Part shown: positions 59,471 through 64,000 of the stretch, piece after piece
Layout of the letters: each line of letters begins with the position of its first letter
Numbering within the stretch: the stretch's first letter is position 1
NCBI GenBank assembly: GCA_964437365.1
Contig: CAYTGM010000001.1
Location: forward strand, 124,001 to 188,000
Length of the DNA stretch: 64,000 nucleotides
Source: CAYTGM01 sp964437365
GTDB lineage: Bacteria; Sumerlaeota; Sumerlaeia; SLMS01
Direction of reading: 5' to 3'
Translations under genes and position numbers: made by a program
Notes under the pieces: model-generated
Databases searched by the model: none
What the model saw: the letters and a program-made list of their open reading frames with translations, nothing else
What the model was told of the DNA's origin: nothing

Positions 59471-60593
59471 ATCGCAGGATTTCTTTAAGCGACTCGCACA
59501 CGTACACAACATCACCCTCGCTCATTGTCGGACACATCGGCAAACTCAGAATACCGGAAGCCACTTCTTCCGTCACCGGCAGCGATCCACTTCCTTCACT
59601 CCACTGTGCCATAGACGGTTGGAGGTGGACAGGTATCGGGTAGTGGACACCGGTTTGAATACCTCTTTCCTTCAATCTATTCCTTGTTAACTCTCGGTCT
59701 TTCACCTTAATGACATAGAGGTGCCATGCCGAATCCGTCTCATCGACCAGTCTTTGACGTGAGAGAGGCAATTTTTTGTATTCGTCCGAAGAGAGGATTT
59801 CTCCGTATTTCATCGCAACAGCTCTGCGTTTTTGCAGCCAGTGATCAAGGTGCGCGAGTTTCCTGATTAAGATCGCCGCCTGCAACGTATCCAGCCTGTA
59901 ATTCGTACCCATATAGTCGTGCTGGAACTTGCCTTCTCGGCCATGGTTTACATAGAGTTTGGTTTTGTGGACGAACTCTTCATCGATCGATGTTATTCCT
60001 CCGGCATCACCAAAAGCTCCCAGGTTTTTTCCGGGAAAAAAACTGAATGAAGCAGCATATCCAAGGGCTCCGGCCTTTTTGCCTTTGTATAGTGCGCCAT
60101 GAGCCTGAGCAGCATCTTCAATCACCAGCAGCTCCTTATCGCATGCCAGTGCGTTCAACTCATCCATAGGGGCTGGAGCGCCGTAGAGGTGAACCGGGAT
60201 GATTGCCTTCGTCTTACTGGTCACTCTTTTCTCAACATCACTTGGATCAATCAGCCATGTGTCAGGGTTGATTTCAGCAAATATAGGAGTAGCACCAGCC
60301 TGAACCACACTCTCAGCAGTGGCGATGAAAGTGTGCGAAGGTAGGATGACTTCGTCGCCAGGGCCAATATCCGCACATGAAAGGATGGCGTGAAGCGAGG
60401 AAGTACCATTTGCTGCTCCCGCAGAAGCCGGTACCTTGCAATACTCTGCCCATCTTTTCTCGAACTCCTCTACCTCAGGTCCATTGATGAACATCCCATG
60501 TGCGCGAACTGTAGCGATCGCTTCATCAAGTTCACCGGCCATGTCCTCATGGATTTTCTTCAGATTCAGAAAAGGGATCGATCTTGTCACCAT
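59469..60593 (-). CDS. DegT/DnrJ/EryC1-family sugar aminotransferase (WbpE-like)
   Basis: The protein has 374 residues with fold-type I PLP. IPFLNLKKIHEDMAGELDEA begins it, followed by AHGMFINGPEVEEFEKRW, GANGTSSLHAILSCADIGPG-like, GDEVILPSHTFIATAESVVQ, LLVIEDAAQAHGALYKGKKA and FSFFPGKNLGAFGDAGGITS, which contains the PLP lysine region. It transfers an amino group from glutamate to a keto-sugar nucleotide. With the oxidoreductase gene upstream (7-bp overlap) and the acyltransferase beyond it, the set matches WbpB-WbpE-WbpD. That pathway makes a UDP-3-acetamido sugar: a 3-dehydrogenase makes the 3-keto sugar, this enzyme aminates it, and the acyltransferase acetylates it. It is the last gene of the leftward operon. 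Confidence 0.88.
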   Translation of the reverse strand: MVTRSIPFLNLKKIHEDMAGELDEAIATVRAHGMFINGPEVEEFEKRWAEYCKVPASAGAANGTSSLHAILSCADIGPGDEVILPSHTFIATAESVVQAGATPIFAEINPDTWLIDPSDVEKRVTSKTKAIIPVHLYGAPAPMDELNALACDKELLVIEDAAQAHGALYKGKKAGALGYAASFSFFPGKNLGAFGDAGGITSIDEEFVHKTKLYVNHGREGKFQHDYMGTNYRLDTLQAAILIRKLAHLDHWLQKRRAVAMKYGEILSSDEYKKLPLSRQRLVDETDSAWHLYVIKVKDRELTRNRLKERGIQTGVHYPIPVHLQPSMAQWSEGSGSLPVTEEVASGILSLPMCPTMSEGDVVYVCESLKEILR

Positions 60594-61627
60594 GTTTTCT
60601 CCGGAACGACGTACTTCCCGCTCTGTTTCAGTGACTGATCAAGAGCCTCCAGGACGCTCGTTATTCTCAGGGCATCAGTGCCCGATCCGATCGGCGTTTT
60701 CCCTGATTGAATGCATTCGTAAAAGTGGCCAAGCTCTACACTGAGAGGCTCTCTCCATTCAACCGTCAGCGGATTGGACTTACCAGGCTTGATTTCAAGA
60801 AAAAACCTGTCGAGACCACCCTCCTGTATATCTGCAGGTACTTCCTCGGCGCGCTGGTGATAGATCGTCACTGGATTCTTTGTGTTCACGTCGTCGTAGA
60901 TAAGCATGGACTCTGAACCAACAATGGTCATTTGTCTCACTTTAATTGGGTTCAGCCAGCTGACCTGAACCGAGGCGAGCACTGGCCCGGGAAATTCAAG
61001 TGTACACAAGGCAATGTCCTCTTGCTTATGTCCCTGATGGAAGGCTACCCCTTGTGCGCACACTTTGGAAGGGAGCTTGTCGAGCCAGTATAGAAGTATA
61101 GAGATGTCATGAGGCGCGAGGTTCCAGAGTGCATTGCAATCTTCTCGGATTCTGCCGAGAGACATCCGTTGAGCAAGAATAAACTGAGGGTTTCCAAGTT
61201 TGCCTGAATCCAGCTGCTCTTTAACTTTTAAGACAGAGGGGTTGAAAAGAAAGGTATGGCCGACCATCAAGGTTCGTTTACACTCTCTCGCCAGTCTGGT
61301 CAGTTCCGTCGCCTTGTCCAATGTGAGCGCGAGTGGTTTCTCAACGAAAACATGCTTCCCTGCCTTCAGGCATTTCGTAACTTGATCAGCATGTAAGCCT
61401 GCTGGGGTGGCCAGAACGACTGCATCGACATCCTCGTGTTGAAGTACATTATCAAGCTTGATATGAATCGATGCTCCGGGAACGCGTGTGCTGAATTCTT
61501 TCAGCCTCGACTCGTCTGTATCACAGAGTGTTGTGACATCGAACTCCTCAAGCTCGAGTAAATTACGAAGGATATTCGGTCCCCATTTTCCGAGACCACA
61601 ATGGGCAACTCGTATCGGATCACTCAT
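60587..61627 (-). CDS. Gfo/Idh/MocA-family oxidoreductase (WbpB-like)
   Basis: The protein has 346 residues. The N-terminal Rossmann domain has RVAHCGLGKWGPNILRNLLE and VDAVVLATPAGLHADQVTKC. The family signature HVFEKPLALTL-like (KHVFVEKPLALTLDKATEL) carries the catalytic-site Lys of the EKP motif. The C-terminal alpha/beta domain contains NALWNLAPHDISILLYWLDK with the conserved D-x-x-x/H pair. It oxidises a sugar-nucleotide hydroxyl (probably the 3-OH, as WbpB/WlbA do) with NAD. It overlaps the acyltransferase by 8 bp and the aminotransferase by 7 bp. Confidence 0.88.
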   Translation of the reverse strand: MSDPIRVAHCGLGKWGPNILRNLLELEEFDVTTLCDTDESRLKEFSTRVPGASIHIKLDNVLQHEDVDAVVLATPAGLHADQVTKCLKAGKHVFVEKPLALTLDKATELTRLARECKRTLMVGHTFLFNPSVLKVKEQLDSGKLGNPQFILAQRMSLGRIREDCNALWNLAPHDISILLYWLDKLPSKVCAQGVAFHQGHKQEDIALCTLEFPGPVLASVQVSWLNPIKVRQMTIVGSESMLIYDDVNTKNPVTIYHQRAEEVPADIQEGGLDRFFLEIKPGKSNPLTVEWREPLSVELGHFYECIQSGKTPIGSGTDALRITSVLEALDQSLKQSGKYVVPEKTW

Positions 61628-62231
61628 AGCGTACTTCCGACTCTGGTGTGAGCATTGTCAACTTGCTGACTGATTCCAACTGGTATCTGATTCCTGTGAC
61701 AGGGCATGTATAGATCTCACCCACAAGCAGGTTTGGAAGAGTTTCTCCTCTTACGCCAACCCAGCCGATTCTTCTGGCGGGAACACCAACTGCCAGAGAG
61801 AAATCCGGAAGGTTTTCGCGTACCAGTGCTCCAGCGCCAATCAAGCACCACCGCCCAATTGTCAGACCGCATACAATGGTTGCATTGGCGCCGATGGTTG
61901 CACCGCGCTTGATGCGTGTTTCTTTGAATTCGTGCTTACGGCTGACCGCTGCTCGTGGATTGATCACATTTGTAAAGACACAGCTGGGGCCACAGAAAAC
62001 CTCGTCTTCCAGAATCACACCTTCGTAAATAGAAACGTTGTTCTGTACTTTGCAGAGGTCGCCAATCTTCACATTTCGATCAATATAAACGTTCATGCCG
62101 ATGTTACAATTTTTTCCGATGGAAACCCCTTCACGAATATGACTGTTGTGCCAGACGTTTGTACCTCTCCCCAGGTCGCAAGGCTGGTCGACGATCGCAC
62201 TTTCGTGAACTAAAGTTTCTTTCTCACTCAT
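61620..62231 (-). CDS. Left-handed beta-helix N-acetyltransferase (WbpD-like)
   Basis: The protein has 203 residues with hexapeptide repeats through about 20-145 ([LIV]-G-x-x-x-x patterns such as VSIGKNCNIGMNVYIDRNVK, IGDLCKVQNNVSIYEGVI, ATIGANATIVCGLTIGRWCL). The C-terminal piece contains RIGWVGVRGETLPN, typical of WbpD/WlbB N-acetyltransferases of UDP-diacetamido-uronic-acid synthesis. They use acetyl-CoA to acetylate the 3-amino group. It overlaps the polysaccharide-deacetylase-like gene by 4 bp and the oxidoreductase by 8 bp, tying it to the pathway. Confidence 0.88.
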   Translation of the reverse strand: MSEKETLVHESAIVDQPCDLGRGTNVWHNSHIREGVSIGKNCNIGMNVYIDRNVKIGDLCKVQNNVSIYEGVILEDEVFCGPSCVFTNVINPRAAVSRKHEFKETRIKRGATIGANATIVCGLTIGRWCLIGAGALVRENLPDFSLAVGVPARRIGWVGVRGETLPNLLVGEIYTCPVTGIRYQLESVSKLTMLTPESEVRYE

Positions 62232-63637
62232 TTAGAATACCTTTCAAGATCTTCACTGATTCTGTCCGCAACAGCCTGCATACCTGTTGCACAGGCCGCA
62301 AGGCTTTGGAATCTCGCTTTCTGATTTATCGCTTCATAGCACATGTCGAAGAAGAGATCCTTCCACCCCGGCCAGAGAAGGTCCTCCATGTTGTTAGGGT
62401 GCCAGATGGGGATGAAGAGGCCACCAGTTCTTTGAACGGTTTTCATGAGCTCACATACTCGTCTGTAGCCCTGGTCATCACCAGAATCCAACTTTTCATA
62501 ATATCTCAATGTCGTATCCATCACACAGGGTGGAGCCTGAATCTGACTCTTTGATTGTCGAAATGGGAAGGCTGTCCCGTGACGGAACCCTGAACGAGAA
62601 CCATAGCCCAGGGAGCTGTCTATGACATCTTCCCCCGGATAAAGGCCGGACTCTGTATGTCGTAAATAGTGAGCCCGATGAAGATGGATTTTCTTCTTCA
62701 GAACTCTTTGCAGTCTCTTAACCTGTGCAACGTAGAAAGACTTCTCCGAATCGTATGTCGCATAGCTGCTGTGAAGGCCAAAGTCATGAAAATCGTTTCG
62801 AACGATTCCTCTTAACTCACGCGCCATCTGACTTCGAAATCTCAATGTATAGTTATCAAGTCGATGTTTCTTGTGCGTTTGGACAAATATAGTTGCCGGT
62901 ATCTTTAACCCTTCAAGAGCTTCAGCAATTTCCCGTGTTCCAAGATGAGGATCTCTTGAAAGGCGGAGTTTACAGAGTATTGCTTTACTAAGGCCTCTGA
63001 AGAAAAGAACCTTTGACTTCCGATGCATTTCTCTCAGAGAGCGCAAAAGACCTCTTCCCTGAAACATCCCTTGCGAGTCTATATCTAAGGTAGGGCAGTA
63101 GTACCACCGGGGTTGAGAATCCCTTGCACGGTTTAGAGACTTCAACAAAAGATCACCAAACCGATAGCAAAGTTGATCAAGCCAGGGAACATCCAGAAGC
63201 CCATGTTCAAAGGCAGGGTTTGACTCAGGAGCCGGACGACAGTGCTGATCCTTTTTCCCATGAGTCTCGTCTGCCCTCCCAAGAGTATTCAGTGTCAATG
63301 TAATCACATCGAGATTTAACGTTATTCCTGACTTCCGCGGGGTTACCCAATGTTCCAGGCTTCTTGAGCTCTCATTCTCCCATTTCTTGAAGAAGTCTAG
63401 CCGCTGTGTATGGAAAAGCTGCTCATCTCCTTCATTCAGTGCGCCGATAACAACATGAGCTCCTCTTCCAGACTTGGTTCGTGCGGAACCCCAGTGTAAA
63501 TGTATATCAGAGGACTCTTCTCCTGAAATGTCTATCAGGAGTGAAGTACGCAGAAGCATCGCGCCAATGGCGTTTCGCTGTTCAGCTTTCAATGGCAGAT
63601 CAGATGTGAAATGAACTTTCAAAGGTTCTGAGGTCAT
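62228..63637 (-). CDS. Polysaccharide-deacetylase-like protein (DUF7033-type)
   Basis: The protein has 469 residues. The first ~200 residues are not recognisable. The rest resembles the NodB-like deacetylase fold of the large cytoplasmic type: YYCPTLDIDSQGMFQGRGLL (metal-binding Asp pair), IPATIFVQT, DFHDFGLHSSYATYDSEKSF (His pair), HRAHYLRH and GGLFIPIWHPNNMED (late His). These members act on lipid- or nucleotide-linked amino sugars, removing acetyl groups, but activity here is untested; some have lost the metal site. The ends overlap both neighbours by 4 bp. A link to the acetamido-sugar pathway downstream is likely. Confidence 0.75.
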   Translation of the reverse strand: MTSEPLKVHFTSDLPLKAEQRNAIGAMLLRTSLLIDISGEESSDIHLHWGSARTKSGRGAHVVIGALNEGDEQLFHTQRLDFFKKWENESSRSLEHWVTPRKSGITLNLDVITLTLNTLGRADETHGKKDQHCRPAPESNPAFEHGLLDVPWLDQLCYRFGDLLLKSLNRARDSQPRWYYCPTLDIDSQGMFQGRGLLRSLREMHRKSKVLFFRGLSKAILCKLRLSRDPHLGTREIAEALEGLKIPATIFVQTHKKHRLDNYTLRFRSQMARELRGIVRNDFHDFGLHSSYATYDSEKSFYVAQVKRLQRVLKKKIHLHRAHYLRHTESGLYPGEDVIDSSLGYGSRSGFRHGTAFPFRQSKSQIQAPPCVMDTTLRYYEKLDSGDDQGYRRVCELMKTVQRTGGLFIPIWHPNNMEDLLWPGWKDLFFDMCYEAINQKARFQSLAACATGMQAVADRISEDLERYSK

Positions 63638-64000
63638 GATGGTTCTTTGGATCCGACCTCTTCGATGACGGTTTGGTCTTCTGTGTCTTCTTTCACCAGG
63701 TAGAGTGGACGTTGCTTTACCTCGTCAAAAATCCGTGCGACGTATTCACCGAGGACGCCAATAGTGATAAGCTGCACGGCACCCAAAAAAAGGACACTTG
63801 CGGTAGTCGAAGTCCAACCAGGTACGGTGCCGCCCGAAAGCTTGTCAAAGATCACCATGACTGCATAGACCATTGCGAGCAATGCAGTGATCAATCCAAG
63901 CCAGACAGCCATTCGTAATGGCATTTTCGAAAAGCTGGTTAAAGCATCCAAAGCGAAGCTGATCATCTTTCGCAACGGATACTTTGTCTCTCCTCCGAAG
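63634..64000 (-). CDS. GtrB/ArnC-like polyprenyl-phosphate glycosyltransferase, C-terminal fragment
   Basis: Only the last ~122 codons lie in the window; the start is beyond base 64000. The sequence begins FGGETKYPLRKMISFALDAL, the linker between the GT2 catalytic domain and two membrane helices (MAVWLGLITALLAMVYAVMV and VLFLGAVQLITIGVLGEYVA). It ends in the usual amphipathic tail (RIFDEVKQRPLYLV). These bitopic enzymes load a sugar on undecaprenyl phosphate for envelope glycan modification. It overlaps the deacetylase-like gene by 4 bp and is the first visible gene of the operon. Confidence 0.88.
   Translation of the reverse strand, partial: FGGETKYPLRKMISFALDALTSFSKMPLRMAVWLGLITALLAMVYAVMVIFDKLSGGTVPGWTSTTASVLFLGAVQLITIGVLGEYVARIFDEVKQRPLYLVKEDTEDQTVIEEVGSKEPS

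Noticed and set aside
1..64000. tRNA or rRNA genes
   Set aside because: I scanned for T-loop and rRNA signatures and saw none with a matching acceptor stem; a tRNAscan run would settle it.

Overview
The window is a 64 kb stretch of a bacterial chromosome with roughly 45-50% GC by eye. The organism looks diderm and probably surface-associated. Evidence for this is a type IV pilus apparatus with a secretin, an O-antigen-type flippase, a Wzz-like chain-length protein, a WbpB/WbpE/WbpD-like nucleotide-sugar operon and a heptosyltransferase-like domain. The McsA-McsB-ClpC protein-arginine-phosphorylation module, familiar from Firmicutes, sits here in a diderm background, as it does in some planctomycete-related and candidate phyla. 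I cannot fix the phylum from sequence alone. I see no rRNA, tRNA, CRISPR array or intact insertion sequence.

Layout. 1-3.2 kb: the end of a PilT-type ATPase, a GT39 membrane glycosyltransferase and a convergent B12-binding radical SAM enzyme. 3.2-6.4 kb: an accessory island with no housekeeping genes. It holds two ~290 bp direct repeats, a chain of short perfect hairpins, a frameshifted remnant of an RHS protein and a membrane protein placed like its immunity gene. 6.4-11.4 kb: poorly known genes (a small membrane protein, a 651-residue protein with a cysteine-peptidase-like C-H-N arrangement, a broken ATP-grasp-like gene, a helical-repeat protein, an LPS-kinase-like protein) with GGATGAA heptad repeats between them. 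11.5-17.9 kb: mcsA, mcsB, clpC, a divergent clpP and a holB-like gene. 17.9-22 kb: flippase, RpiB/LacAB-family isomerase and a GT2-GT9 fusion. 22.3-29.3 kb: pilus genes (a PilM-PilN fusion, a TPR membrane protein and a 1414-residue secretin). 29.4-37.1 kb: polA, a large surface carboxypeptidase-regulatory-repeat protein, coaE and rho. 37.2-43.3 kb: secreted beta-helix protein, rex, and a secreted GHL10-golvesin protein. 43.8-52.4 kb: M48 protease, thrC, wzz-like, ubiD, a DPM1-like glycosyltransferase and rsmG. 52.4-56.5 kb: a leftward operon of YhaM-like nuclease, metallophosphoesterase, GT4 and NAD-dependent epimerase-like protein. 56.8-59.4 kb: a transporter-thioesterase fusion and a small heat-shock protein. 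59.5-64 kb: a tightly overlapping leftward operon for an acetamido-sugar polysaccharide.

Much of the window serves the cell envelope: sugar activation (DegT aminotransferase, Gfo/Idh/MocA oxidoreductase, LbH acyltransferase), assembly (glycosyltransferases, flippase, Wzz-like) and secretion or adhesion (pilus, secretin, beta-helix and repeat proteins). The main candidates for something undescribed are the 651-residue cysteine-peptidase-like protein, the symporter-hotdog fusion, the hairpin-repeat/RHS island, and the clpC-clpP-like-mcsAB arrangement without ctsR.
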